A DNA stretch of 35,982 bases. Source: JAZNOL01 sp045580815 (lineage in GTDB: Bacteria; Bacillota; Clostridia; RUG12999). The notes beneath the pieces are model-generated. The model had not been told where the DNA came from. It worked only from the letters and a program-made list of their open reading frames with translations, and made no database searches. Positions 7,425 to 15,385 of this stretch are shown in pieces; the first letter of the stretch is position 1, and the number at the start of each line of letters is the position of its first letter. The position numbers and the translations under genes were made by a program. The stretch covers positions 1 to 35,982 of the forward strand of contig JAZNOL010000041.1 of NCBI GenBank assembly GCA_045580815.1. Reading direction: 5' to 3'.

Positions 7425-8276
7425 ATGATTTGCGAAAAAATTGATATATGGAAAAATCTTGAATATAACGAGGCAAAAGAGGGCTTTCGTCCCACGCTTA
7501 CAACATACATTTTAGACGAGCTTCGTGATGGGCAGAAGCGTGGTGCAGTTGTGGTATTTCCCGGCGGCGGCTACAGCCATCTTGCAAAACACGAGGGAGA
7601 ACCTGTTGCACTTAAATTCTGCGAAAAAGGCATGAACGCCTTTGTACTTGAATACAGCACAGCACCCTGCAAGCATCCTCAGCCTTTGCGTGATGTTGCA
7701 CGTGCAATGTGTATTATCCGTGACAATGCGGACAAATGGAATATAGATAAAGAAAAAATTGCTGTTTTAGGTTTTTCCGCAGGCGGTCACCTGGCTGCAA
7801 CAAGCGGCACAATGTGGCACAAGGATTATTTGCAGGACGTTCCAGGTATGGAATACGGCAAAAACAGACCCGATGCAATGATTTTGTCCTATCCTGTGAT
7901 TATGTCGCCCACAGAGGGCAAAAAAGCCCATGCCGGCAGTTTTTACAATCTGCTTCCGAATGCTGAAAAATCAACGAAGGAAGAGTTTGAAGAAGCATCG
8001 GCAGAGCTTAATGTTTCCAAAGAAACCTGCCCGGCGTTTATATGGCATACGTTTGAGGATGATTGTGTGCCAATGGAAAATTCCATTGAAATGGCAAGAA
8101 AATTGCGTGAATATAATATTCCGTGCGAGCTTCATATTTATCAGTGGGGCGGCCACGGACTTTCAATTCCGTCAAAAGGAATTGTAGAAAAACGCCACGA
8201 GGATGACCACATGGCAACCTGGATTGATCTGTGCACCGGATGGCTTGACAGAAACGGATTTAACAGAGGTATATGA
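7425..8276 (+). CDS. Alpha/beta hydrolase (esterase/acetylesterase-like)
   Basis: The 283-residue protein has the alpha/beta-hydrolase layout: oxyanion segment VVFPGGGYSHLA near 44-54, nucleophile elbow GFSAGG with Ser118, an acid at Asp212 or Asp213 (EDDCVP) and His244 in GGHGLS. This arrangement fits the BD-FAE/acetyl-esterase group that removes acyl groups from sugars or glycans. There is no signal peptide, so it should be cytosolic. The start is ATG 7425 after AAGGA; the TTG at 7407 lacks a site. Its stop overlaps the start of the murL-like gene by four bases (ATGA), so they are co-transcribed. Whether it acts on cell-wall intermediates is only a guess from context. Confidence 0.88.
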   Translation: MICEKIDIWKNLEYNEAKEGFRPTLTTYILDELRDGQKRGAVVVFPGGGYSHLAKHEGEPVALKFCEKGMNAFVLEYSTAPCKHPQPLRDVARAMCIIRDNADKWNIDKEKIAVLGFSAGGHLAATSGTMWHKDYLQDVPGMEYGKNRPDAMILSYPVIMSPTEGKKAHAGSFYNLLPNAEKSTKEEFEEASAELNVSKETCPAFIWHTFEDDCVPMENSIEMARKLREYNIPCELHIYQWGGHGLSIPSKGIVEKRHEDDHMATWIDLCTGWLDRNGFNRGI

Positions 8277-9640
8277 TTTTGGAAAAATATTTAAAGCTTC
8301 GCGAAAAATATCCGCAGTTTTGTTTTGAAAATTATGAATATAAAATAGCCGATGATACCGTTAGTGCAAAGTTTGATTTTTCTATTGACGGTCTGGCACA
8401 TTTTACGCCTACATGGACGTTTGCAAAAAAATGCGATGTGGCAGAAAACGACAGCGTGCTTGAAAAGCTGATTTTTTCTCTCGGTCTTGTTGAACTTATC
8501 AGCTACTGGAAAATCACTTGCTCACCGCAGGTTAAAATAAACTGCGGCTTTTTGGACAGTGTGCAGATTGACTGGTGGAAAAAACAGTATTTTTACGGTC
8601 TTGGCGAGTTTTTCCATACAAACGGAATAACCCCAGATTTTGACTCGTTTATGAATATTGAAATAAACGAAAATCGCAAAATCAAGGACGGTGACACCAA
8701 AAACACCAATCTTTCCGGTTGTCTCGTGCCTGTTGGCGGTGGCAAGGATTCGGCAGTTACACTTGAAATTATAAAAAATGTTGAAAATATAAATTTTGAA
8801 GACGATGTTGCCTGCTATGTTATTAATCCGCGCGGAGCAACAGACGAAACCGCAAAAGCGGCAGGCGTCAGGGATGAAAATGTCATCACCGCAAAACGTA
8901 CTCTTGACAAAAACATGCTTGAGCTTAATAAACAGGGATTTTTAAACGGTCACACGCCCTTTTCGGCAATTGTGGCGTTTTCGTCAGTTATAACGGCATA
9001 TCTTTGCGGCAAAAAATATGTTGCCCTGTCAAACGAGGCAAGTGCAAACGAAAGCACGGTGGCTGATTCAAAAATCAATCATCAGTATTCAAAAAGCTTT
9101 GATTTTGAAAAAGATTTTCATGATTATGAAAAACAGTATATAAACAGCGGTGTTTATTATTTCAGTCTGCTTCGCCCGCTGAGTGAGTTTCAGATTGCAC
9201 AGCATTTTGCCGGGCACAAGCAATATCACGGCGTGTTCAAAAGCTGTAACGTGGGCAGTAAACAGAACATCTGGTGTGCAAACTGTCCCAAATGTCTGTT
9301 TGTTTATATTATTCTGTCACCGTTTTTATCGGAAAATGAACTGACAGAAATTTTCGGCGAAAACCTTTTTGAAAAGAAATCTCTTGAAGAAACATTCGAT
9401 AAACTCGTCGGTATTTTGCCCGAAAAACCCTTTGAATGTGTAGGCAGCCGCGGCGAGGTAAACGAATCCCTTAATATAACAGTTAAAAATCTGAAAAAGG
9501 ACGGAAAAGAGCTTCCGTATCTTTTAAGACGGTTCTGCGATGGCGGATTTGCCAAAGAACCCACAGGGGAGTATTACGGATATTACAACAGCGAAAATCT
9601 GCTTCCCGAAGCATTTGAAAAAGCACTTAAAACCCGGTAA
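8273..9640 (+). CDS. murL: MurL-like UDP-MurNAc-L-Ala-L-Glu epimerase
   Basis: The 455-residue protein resembles the MurL family. Seen: a PP-loop-like LVPVGGGKDSAV at about 151-162, LSNEASANEST at 252-262 and a WCANCPKC motif with Cys335, Cys338 and Cys341. Known from Xanthomonas: MurD2 adds L-Glu to UDP-MurNAc-L-Ala, and MurL then epimerises that terminal Glu to D-Glu in an ATP-dependent reaction, so free D-Glu from racemase MurI is not required. The next gene is a murD whose substrate-side motif differs from ordinary MurD, which supports the assignment. The start ATG overlaps the hydrolase stop. The name rests on remembered motifs and the neighbour; another PP-loop enzyme is possible. Confidence 0.8.
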   Translation: MILEKYLKLREKYPQFCFENYEYKIADDTVSAKFDFSIDGLAHFTPTWTFAKKCDVAENDSVLEKLIFSLGLVELISYWKITCSPQVKINCGFLDSVQIDWWKKQYFYGLGEFFHTNGITPDFDSFMNIEINENRKIKDGDTKNTNLSGCLVPVGGGKDSAVTLEIIKNVENINFEDDVACYVINPRGATDETAKAAGVRDENVITAKRTLDKNMLELNKQGFLNGHTPFSAIVAFSSVITAYLCGKKYVALSNEASANESTVADSKINHQYSKSFDFEKDFHDYEKQYINSGVYYFSLLRPLSEFQIAQHFAGHKQYHGVFKSCNVGSKQNIWCANCPKCLFVYIILSPFLSENELTEIFGENLFEKKSLEETFDKLVGILPEKPFECVGSRGEVNESLNITVKNLKKDGKELPYLLRRFCDGGFAKEPTGEYYGYYNSENLLPEAFEKALKTR

Positions 9641-9663
9641 TTTGTAAGCTCGGAGGGCTGGTC

Positions 9664-10974
9664 TTGAAAACTGTACTTGATATTGTAAACGGCAAAAATA
9701 TACTTATTCTCGGCTTTGGCAGAGAAGGAAAATCCACATACAATTTTCTTGAAAAATACGCCTCGGACGTAAAAATTACCGTTGCCGATGCAAACGATGT
9801 GTCAGCGGATATTCCGGGCGGCGTTGGATTTGTCTGCGGCAAGGATTATCAAAAGGTCTGCAAGGATTTTGACCTTGTTGTAAAAAGCCCCGGCATCGTC
9901 CTTGAGCCGGATGTGCAGACAGACAACATCACCTCCCAGACAGAGTTGTTTTTAAAGGCTTTTGGTGAGAGCACAATCGGCATCACCGGCACAAAAGGCA
10001 AAAGCACCGTTACAACACTGCTTTATCATATTCTGCAAAACACGAGAGGAAACAGTCTGCTTCTGGGCAACATCGGTATTCCGCCTCTTGATGTGGCAGA
10101 TAAAATAGAAAAAGATACTCTCTGCGTGTTTGAGCTGTCGGCACATCAGATGGAATATACCCATGTTTCGCCTCATGTGGCGGTTCTGCTTAATCTGCGG
10201 CCGGAGCATCTTGACCATTACGGAACCTATGAAAAATATATTGCGGCAAAAGAAAATATTTTTCTGTGGCAGAAAAAAGAAGATTATTTTGTCTGCGGTG
10301 CAGACCTCAAACAACAGATAGAAAAATGCGTTTCACAGCTTGTTACCGTAAGCGGCGAAAACGACGGCTCGGATGTGTGTCTTGACGGGCGTGACATTGT
10401 TTTTAAAAACGGAAAAATAACCGTAGGCGAGGACGATACTCTGCTTCTTGGCAAACACAACCTGTTTGATATTGCAGTTGTTAACAGCATTTGCCGGATT
10501 TTCGGTGTTGACGGCGAGGCGTTTAAAACTGCACTTAAAACATACAAACCGTTGCCGCACCGCATGGAATATATCGGCACGGTAAACGGCGTTAGATATT
10601 ATGACGATTCCATTTCCACAATCGGCGAAACTGCAATCAATGCCATGAAAAGCATAAAAAACGTGGGCAGTGTCATCATCGGCGGCATGGACAGAGGTAT
10701 CGATTACACCGATTTGATTGACTTTTTGAAAACCTATGAAACTGATAATATAATTCTTATTCCCGATACGGGCTTGCGTATCGGCAAAGAGCTTGAAAAA
10801 ACAAACACAAATCTTGTTTATGCAAAAGACCTCAAAGATGCAGTTAAAGCAGCAAAAGAAAAAACTGCTTCCGGAAAAGCCTGCGTGCTGTCACCGGCGG
10901 CGGCAAGCTACGGTTTTTTCAAGAACTTTGAGGAACGTGGAGACGCATTTGAAAAATACGTTTTTGAAGATTGA
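9664..10974 (+). CDS. murD: MurD-type ligase, probably L-glutamate-adding MurD2
   Basis: The 436-residue Mur ligase has the NAD-like N-terminal domain (LILGFGREGKST), P-loop GTKGKST at 109-115, FELSAHQME at 156-163, LRPEHLDHYGTY, the carbamylated-lysine position Lys196 (AAKENIF), PHRMEYIG near 299 and LSPAAASYGFFKNFEERG near 409-426. Ordinary MurD has DSKATN in the glutamate-site loop; here it is DSISTI (315-320). That change, together with the murL-like gene 24 bases upstream, suggests the MurD2 form that adds L-Glu to UDP-MurNAc-L-Ala. The start is TTG 9664 with GGAGGG six bases upstream. Family certain; L-Glu preference inferred. Confidence 0.9.
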   Translation: MKTVLDIVNGKNILILGFGREGKSTYNFLEKYASDVKITVADANDVSADIPGGVGFVCGKDYQKVCKDFDLVVKSPGIVLEPDVQTDNITSQTELFLKAFGESTIGITGTKGKSTVTTLLYHILQNTRGNSLLLGNIGIPPLDVADKIEKDTLCVFELSAHQMEYTHVSPHVAVLLNLRPEHLDHYGTYEKYIAAKENIFLWQKKEDYFVCGADLKQQIEKCVSQLVTVSGENDGSDVCLDGRDIVFKNGKITVGEDDTLLLGKHNLFDIAVVNSICRIFGVDGEAFKTALKTYKPLPHRMEYIGTVNGVRYYDDSISTIGETAINAMKSIKNVGSVIIGGMDRGIDYTDLIDFLKTYETDNIILIPDTGLRIGKELEKTNTNLVYAKDLKDAVKAAKEKTASGKACVLSPAAASYGFFKNFEERGDAFEKYVFED

Positions 10975-11007
10975 TATCCAGCTGCAAATTAACGAAAGGA
11001 GCGTATT

Positions 11008-11769
11008 ATGGGTAAAATTATAGCGGTTGCAAACCAGAAAGGCGGCGTAGGAAAAACCACAACAGCCGTAAATTTAGCTGCCTGCGTTGCAGATAAAGGC
11101 AAAAAAGTTCTGCTTGTTGACGTTGACCCCCAGGCAAACGCCACCGGCGGTGTAGGCGGACAGAAATCCGATGAATACGGAGTTTATAACGTTATTGTGG
11201 AAAAAGTTCCTATGAACGATGTTATAGTAAAAACCGAGTTTCTCAACCTGTGGCTTTGTCCGTCGGCAGAGGCTCTTGCAGGTGCCGAGGTTGAGCTTGT
11301 TGCCGCAGAAAGACGTGAATATTCACTCAAAGACGCTCTTGACCAGGTTAAAAATGATTACGATTATATTTTTATTGACTGCCCTCCGTCATTGGGGCTT
11401 GTTACGCTTAACTGCCTGACGGCGGCAGATTCGGTGCTGATTCCTGTTCAATGCGAATATTATGCTCTTGAGGGTGTCAGCCTGCTTATTAAGAATATCA
11501 GAAGAATAAAAGATTCGCTTAACCCGAAAATTGATATAGAGGGCGTACTTCTTACCATGCTTGATGCCAGAACAAATTTAGGTATTCAGGTGGTTGAAGA
11601 AGTGAAAAAATATTTCCCGGGCAAGGTGTATGCCTCAATTATCCCGAGAAACGTGCGCCTTGGCGAAGCACCCAGCTACGGTCAGCCCATACATATTTAT
11701 GACAGCCGGTCAACAGGTGCGGAAAGCTATATGGCACTGGCAGACGAATTTTTAATGCTCAACGAATGA
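11008..11769 (+). CDS. parA: ParA/Soj chromosome-partitioning ATPase
   Basis: The 253-residue protein has the deviant Walker A KGGVGKTT at 11-18, LLVDVDPQANATGG, Walker B-like YIFIDCPPSLGL and IIPRNVRLGEAPSYGQPI, all typical of chromosomal Soj. Soj is a DNA-binding ATPase that works with Spo0J/ParB in origin segregation, replication control and, in spore-formers, entry into sporulation. The ATG has AAAGGAG upstream, 33 bases after murD. The parB gene follows after 197 bases, a gap widened by a repeat element. The length is normal. Confidence 0.96.
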   Translation: MGKIIAVANQKGGVGKTTTAVNLAACVADKGKKVLLVDVDPQANATGGVGGQKSDEYGVYNVIVEKVPMNDVIVKTEFLNLWLCPSAEALAGAEVELVAAERREYSLKDALDQVKNDYDYIFIDCPPSLGLVTLNCLTAADSVLIPVQCEYYALEGVSLLIKNIRRIKDSLNPKIDIEGVLLTMLDARTNLGIQVVEEVKKYFPGKVYASIIPRNVRLGEAPSYGQPIHIYDSRSTGAESYMALADEFLMLNE

Positions 11770-11823
11770 AAAATTGGTTTGTCGCAATTAAAGATTGATA
11801 TTTTTTATTGTACGATGCATTTA

Positions 11824-11940
11824 AAAGGCTTCTCCTTGAGGAGAAGCTGTCACGAAGTGACTGATGAGGTGTTGTAGGGAACGGTTCGCAACCGTTCCGA
11901 TAAAATATAGTGGTTTTCCATCTCATACGAGTTTTGCTTA
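11824..11940. repeat. Type 2 inverted-repeat element, right half truncated
   Basis: The left unit (about 11824-11873) matches AAGGCTTCTCCTTGAGGAG, the GTCACGAAGTGAC hairpin and GATGAGGTG. A spacer holds a 9-bp hairpin, GGAACGGTT with AACCGTTCC (11878-11898). The right unit is degenerate and stops after CATCTCATACGAGTTTTGCT at about 11939. It fills most of the parA-parB gap and would lie in the leader of a parA-parB transcript. Confidence 0.7.
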
Positions 11941-11966
11941 AATACATTTGAAAGGAACTTACCGAA

Positions 11967-12833
11967 ATGGCGATGAAGAAAAATTCCGGTCTGGGAAAAG
12001 GGCTTAACGCACTTATTCCAGAAATCAGCCCGGAAGAAACACAGCAGCGGGAAATACGTACGCTGAAAATCTCGCAGATTCAGCCTAATCCCGACCAACC
12101 GAGAAAAACCTTTGACTCGGAAAAATTACAGCTTCTGGCAAATTCAATTGAAGAACACGGAATAATTCAGCCGATTGTAGTACGCAAGGAAGAAAACGGA
12201 TTTTATACAATAATAGCCGGCGAACGCCGCTGGCGTGCCGCAAGACTTGCACATTTAAGCGAAGTTCCGGTTGTTGTAAAAACCTTTGATGACCTTGCTG
12301 TTGCAGAGGTTGCACTTATTGAAAATCTTCAGCGTGAAGACCTTAATCCCGTTGAAGAAGCAAGAGGATATGAAAGACTTATTCACGAGTTTAACTTAAC
12401 TCAGGACGAGGTCAGCAAAAAAATTGGCAAAAGCCGCCCGGCAATAACAAACTCAATGCGTCTTCTGACGCTTTGCCCGGCTGTTTTAAAACTGCTTGAA
12501 CAGCTTGAAATTTCTTCCGGTCATGCAAGAGCACTTTTAGGTATTGAAGATGCGGCGGAGCAGGAAAAATTAGCATTTGAGATAATTGAAAAAGATTTGT
12601 CTGTGCGCCAGATTGAAAAATATGTTAAGGACAAGCAGACAGGCAAGGGCAATCCGTCTGAGGAAAAGCAGTCTCTTAACGTAGCAAAGGACGAGCTTGA
12701 AAACAGTCTTTCCGCAGCTTTGGGCACGAAAGTTAAAATTACACAGAAAAAGAACAAAAAAGGCAAAATTGAAATAGAGTTTTATGACAACGACAGTCTT
12801 AACAAAATTGTTGGCTTACTAAAGAAAGGATGA
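11967..12833 (+). CDS. parB: ParB/Spo0J chromosome-partitioning protein
   Basis: The 288-residue protein has the ParB order: a short N-terminal tail (GLGKGLNALIP), the CTP-binding ParB/Srx domain with QPNPDQPR and GERRWRAARLA near 85-95, ENLQREDLNPVEEA, a KorB-like helix-turn-helix (SKKIGKSRPAITNSMRLL) and a C-terminal dimer domain. ParB loads at parS sites, spreads as a CTP-dependent clamp and stimulates ParA. I found no clear parS match (TGTTTCACGTGAAACA-like) in this window. The ATG at 11967 has AAAGGA ten bases upstream. serS follows five bases after the stop. Confidence 0.95.
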   Translation: MAMKKNSGLGKGLNALIPEISPEETQQREIRTLKISQIQPNPDQPRKTFDSEKLQLLANSIEEHGIIQPIVVRKEENGFYTIIAGERRWRAARLAHLSEVPVVVKTFDDLAVAEVALIENLQREDLNPVEEARGYERLIHEFNLTQDEVSKKIGKSRPAITNSMRLLTLCPAVLKLLEQLEISSGHARALLGIEDAAEQEKLAFEIIEKDLSVRQIEKYVKDKQTGKGNPSEEKQSLNVAKDELENSLSAALGTKVKITQKKNKKGKIEIEFYDNDSLNKIVGLLKKG

Positions 12834-12838
12834 TATAA

Positions 12839-14116
12839 ATGTTAGACATTAAAGTTTTACGTAAGGATTTTGAGCACATTTCAGAGGTTATGAAAGTGCG
12901 TGGCGAAAACATCGGCGATATGAGCAAGGTGCTTGAGCTTGATGACAAACGCCGTGAGTATGTTTATGAAACAGAACAGCTTAAAGCAAAACAGAACGAG
13001 GTTTCAAAACAGATTCCCATGCTCAAAAAAGAGGGCAAGGACGTTGCTCCTATTTTTGAAGAAATGAAACAGATTTCTGAAAAAACAAAAGAGCTTGATG
13101 GGTTTATCCGTGACCTTGACGAAGAAATTTATAATATTATGATGACAATTCCAAACATTCCTCATGAGTCTGTTCCTGTTGGTGAAACAGACGAGGATAA
13201 CGTTGAAATAAGACGCTGGAGCGAACCCCGTCAGTTTGATTTTGAAGCAAAACCCCACTGGGACATCGGCGAAAACTTAGGTATTTTAGATTTTGAAACA
13301 GGGGCAAAGGTTTCCGGCTCAAGATTTACATTTTACCGTGGTGCAGGTGCACGCCTTGAACGTGCAATAATCAACTTCTTCCTTGCAACACACACAGAAC
13401 AGAGCGGCTATGAAGAGGTTCTTCCGCCTTATCTTGTGCTTCGTGAAAGCATGATGGGCACAGGACAATTACCCAAATTTGAAGAAGATGCTTACAAAAC
13501 AACTCCCGGTGATTATTTCCTTATTCCCACAGCGGAAGTTCCGGTTACAAATATGTATCGCAACGACATTTTAGACGGCAACAAACTGCCAATCAAACAC
13601 GTTGCATATTCAGCTTGTTTCCGTGCAGAAGCAGGCAGTGCCGGCAGAGATACAAGAGGTCTTATCCGTCAGCACCAGTTCAACAAGGTTGAGCTTGTTA
13701 AATTTGCTGACCCCGAAAATTCTTACGAAGAGCTTGAAACACTTGTGCGTGATGCAGAAAAAGTTCTTCAGCTTCTTGGTTTGCCCTACCGTGTTGTAAA
13801 CATCTGCACAGGCGACCTTGGCTTTACAGCGGCTAAAAAATACGATATTGAAGTGTGGATGCCCAGCTACGGCAGATATGTTGAAATTTCTTCATGTTCA
13901 AACTTTGAAGATTTCCAGGCACGCCGTGCAAACATCAAATTCAAGAAAAATCCCAAAGATAAAGCACAGTTTGTTCACACACTCAACGGCTCAGGCGTTG
14001 CAATCGGCAGAACAGTTGCCGCAATCCTTGAGAACTATCAGAATGCAGACGGCAGCGTAACCGTGCCGGAAGTTCTCCGTCCGTTTATGGGTGTTGACGT
14101 AATTACTTCAAAATAA
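12839..14116 (+). CDS. serS: Seryl-tRNA synthetase
   Basis: The 425-residue class II synthetase has the N-terminal coiled-coil tRNA-binding arm (about 25-105), TAEVPVTNMYR, motif 2 FRAEAGSAGRDTRGLIRQHQ and motif 3 NGSGVAIGRTVAAILENYQ. It charges serine onto tRNA-Ser; one substrate, tRNA-Ser(GGA), is encoded at 35528. In many Bacillota serS has a T-box leader; here it begins five bases after parB with AAAGGATG at the junction, so no T-box is possible and it is probably translated from the par operon transcript. Length and motifs are normal. Confidence 0.97.
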   Translation: MLDIKVLRKDFEHISEVMKVRGENIGDMSKVLELDDKRREYVYETEQLKAKQNEVSKQIPMLKKEGKDVAPIFEEMKQISEKTKELDGFIRDLDEEIYNIMMTIPNIPHESVPVGETDEDNVEIRRWSEPRQFDFEAKPHWDIGENLGILDFETGAKVSGSRFTFYRGAGARLERAIINFFLATHTEQSGYEEVLPPYLVLRESMMGTGQLPKFEEDAYKTTPGDYFLIPTAEVPVTNMYRNDILDGNKLPIKHVAYSACFRAEAGSAGRDTRGLIRQHQFNKVELVKFADPENSYEELETLVRDAEKVLQLLGLPYRVVNICTGDLGFTAAKKYDIEVWMPSYGRYVEISSCSNFEDFQARRANIKFKKNPKDKAQFVHTLNGSGVAIGRTVAAILENYQNADGSVTVPEVLRPFMGVDVITSK

Positions 14117-14266
14117 TAAAATTGACTGCATCGATTAAAGGTTGTTTCGCTCACCTTTCTACAAGGTAAATTTTGTTGTTACAAGCAATTGCTTGCGCAA
14201 TTTCCTGTGTAATAATGAAAAGTCAAAAAAAGAATACGTTTTCTGAAAATAAAGTCAAAAAATGAG

Positions 14267-14295
14267 TAGACTTTAAGATTACATTGTAGTATAAT
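14267..14295 (+). promoter_or_regulatory. Sigma-A promoter for the hydrolase pair
   Basis: TAGACT (14267-14272) and a perfect TATAAT (14290-14295) are 17 bases apart. Transcription should start near 14302, just before the hairpin at 14307. Confidence 0.6.
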
Positions 14296-14306
14296 TGAAT
14301 TTAAGA

Positions 14307-14345
14307 AAAGGTTGCCGGAATGCTTTTTCGGCAACCTTTATTAAA
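14307..14345 (+). terminator. Hairpin with short U-tract: terminator or leader attenuator
   Basis: AAAGGTTGCCG (14307-14317) pairs perfectly with CGGCAACCTTT (14329-14339) around an 11-base loop. TTTATT at the 3' side serves as a modest U-tract. It could end serS transcription, but because it begins about five bases after the predicted start site of the promoter at 14267-14295 it could also act on the leader of the next gene. Confidence 0.5.
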
Positions 14346-14364
14346 ATTTATGTGAGGAAATGCC

Positions 14365-15381
14365 ATGAAAACTGCATATGAATACAACAAAGAACTCATA
14401 CAGAAAGTAAAACCCGCTATGGCTTATACCGGCGGAGACGTTGATGAATGGAAAAAAGAAGCGAAAGCAAAATTAATTGACCTTTTGGGCATGGATAAGT
14501 TCACAAAGGTTAACCCGGAAACAGAAATAGAATATGAAAAAGTGGTTGACGGTGCAACCGAAATACGGTTTACTTTTCAAAGCGAAAAAGGGTACCGTGT
14601 GCCCTGTCATATGCTTGTTCCCGATGGAGTAAAAAATCCGCCTGTTATAATTTGTTTGCAGGGACATTCAACAGGAATGCACATTTCTCTTGGCAGACCG
14701 AAATACAAAGGCGACGAAGAAACAATCAAAGGCGGCGACCGTGATTTTTGCGTAAGAGCGGTTAAAGAGGGATTTGCCGCAGTTGCGGTAGAACAGCGTA
14801 ATTTCGGCGAATGCGGAGGAACAGAAGAAGGCCCGAAGTGCTTTGAATCTGCAATGACGGCACTTCTTTCGGGGCGAACAACAGTCGGCGAGCGTGTGTG
14901 GGATATTTCAAGGCTTATTGATGTGCTTGAAACAGAATTTGCAGATAAAGTTGATATAAAAAATATTTGCTGTATGGGCAATTCAGGTGGAGGCACGGCA
15001 ACTGCATACACAGCGGCACTTGAAGACCGAATTGTTTTAGCGATGCCCTCGTGCGCTATGTGTACATACAAAGATTCCATTGGTGCTATGAACCATTGCT
15101 CGTGCAACTATGTGCCGTATATAGCAAACTATTTTGATATGGGCGACCTTATGGCAATGGCAAGCCCGAAATGTTTTGTTCAGGTGTCGGGAATTGAAGA
15201 CCCGATTTTCCCCATAACTTATGCCGAAGAAGTATTTAACAGCGGCAAATCGGCATATGATGCCCTCGGTATAGGTGGCCGTTGCACACTTGTAAAAGGC
15301 AACGGCGGACACCGTTTTTATGCAGATGATGCATGGCCGGTTGTCCATAAATATATGAACAAAATTAATGAGGAGAGATAA
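14365..15381 (+). CDS. Alpha/beta hydrolase, dienelactone-hydrolase/acetylxylan-esterase-like
   Basis: The 338-residue protein has an N-terminal helical segment, then an alpha/beta-hydrolase domain: oxyanion region IICLQGHSTG (95-104), EQRNFGECGG near 143, nucleophile elbow GNSGGG with Ser207, acid Asp279 (GIEDPIFP) and His316 (GGHRFY). This resembles the abhydrolase_7 group of putative esterases. There is no signal peptide. GTGAGG lies seven bases before the ATG. The beta-lactamase-like gene follows after four bases, so the two form a pair. The substrate is unknown; deacylation of a glycoside or small ester is the likely chemistry. Confidence 0.85.
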   Translation: MKTAYEYNKELIQKVKPAMAYTGGDVDEWKKEAKAKLIDLLGMDKFTKVNPETEIEYEKVVDGATEIRFTFQSEKGYRVPCHMLVPDGVKNPPVIICLQGHSTGMHISLGRPKYKGDEETIKGGDRDFCVRAVKEGFAAVAVEQRNFGECGGTEEGPKCFESAMTALLSGRTTVGERVWDISRLIDVLETEFADKVDIKNICCMGNSGGGTATAYTAALEDRIVLAMPSCAMCTYKDSIGAMNHCSCNYVPYIANYFDMGDLMAMASPKCFVQVSGIEDPIFPITYAEEVFNSGKSAYDALGIGGRCTLVKGNGGHRFYADDAWPVVHKYMNKINEER

Positions 15382-15385
15382 ACAA

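Larger units (their letters stand above)
14117..14364. other. Intergenic region after serS
   Basis: There is no gene in these 248 bases. They contain a perfect palindrome CAAGCAATTGCTTG (14182-14195), a promoter (14267-14295) and a stable hairpin just downstream of it (14307-14339). I saw no other strong terminator for serS. Confidence 0.6.

Noticed and set aside
10975..12000. parS site near parA-parB
   Set aside because: I found no 16-mer close to TGTTTCACGTGAAACA in this area or elsewhere in the window by eye; a mismatch-tolerant scan would be needed.
12834..12838. T-box leader for serS
   Set aside because: serS starts five bases after parB, so there is no room for a leader.
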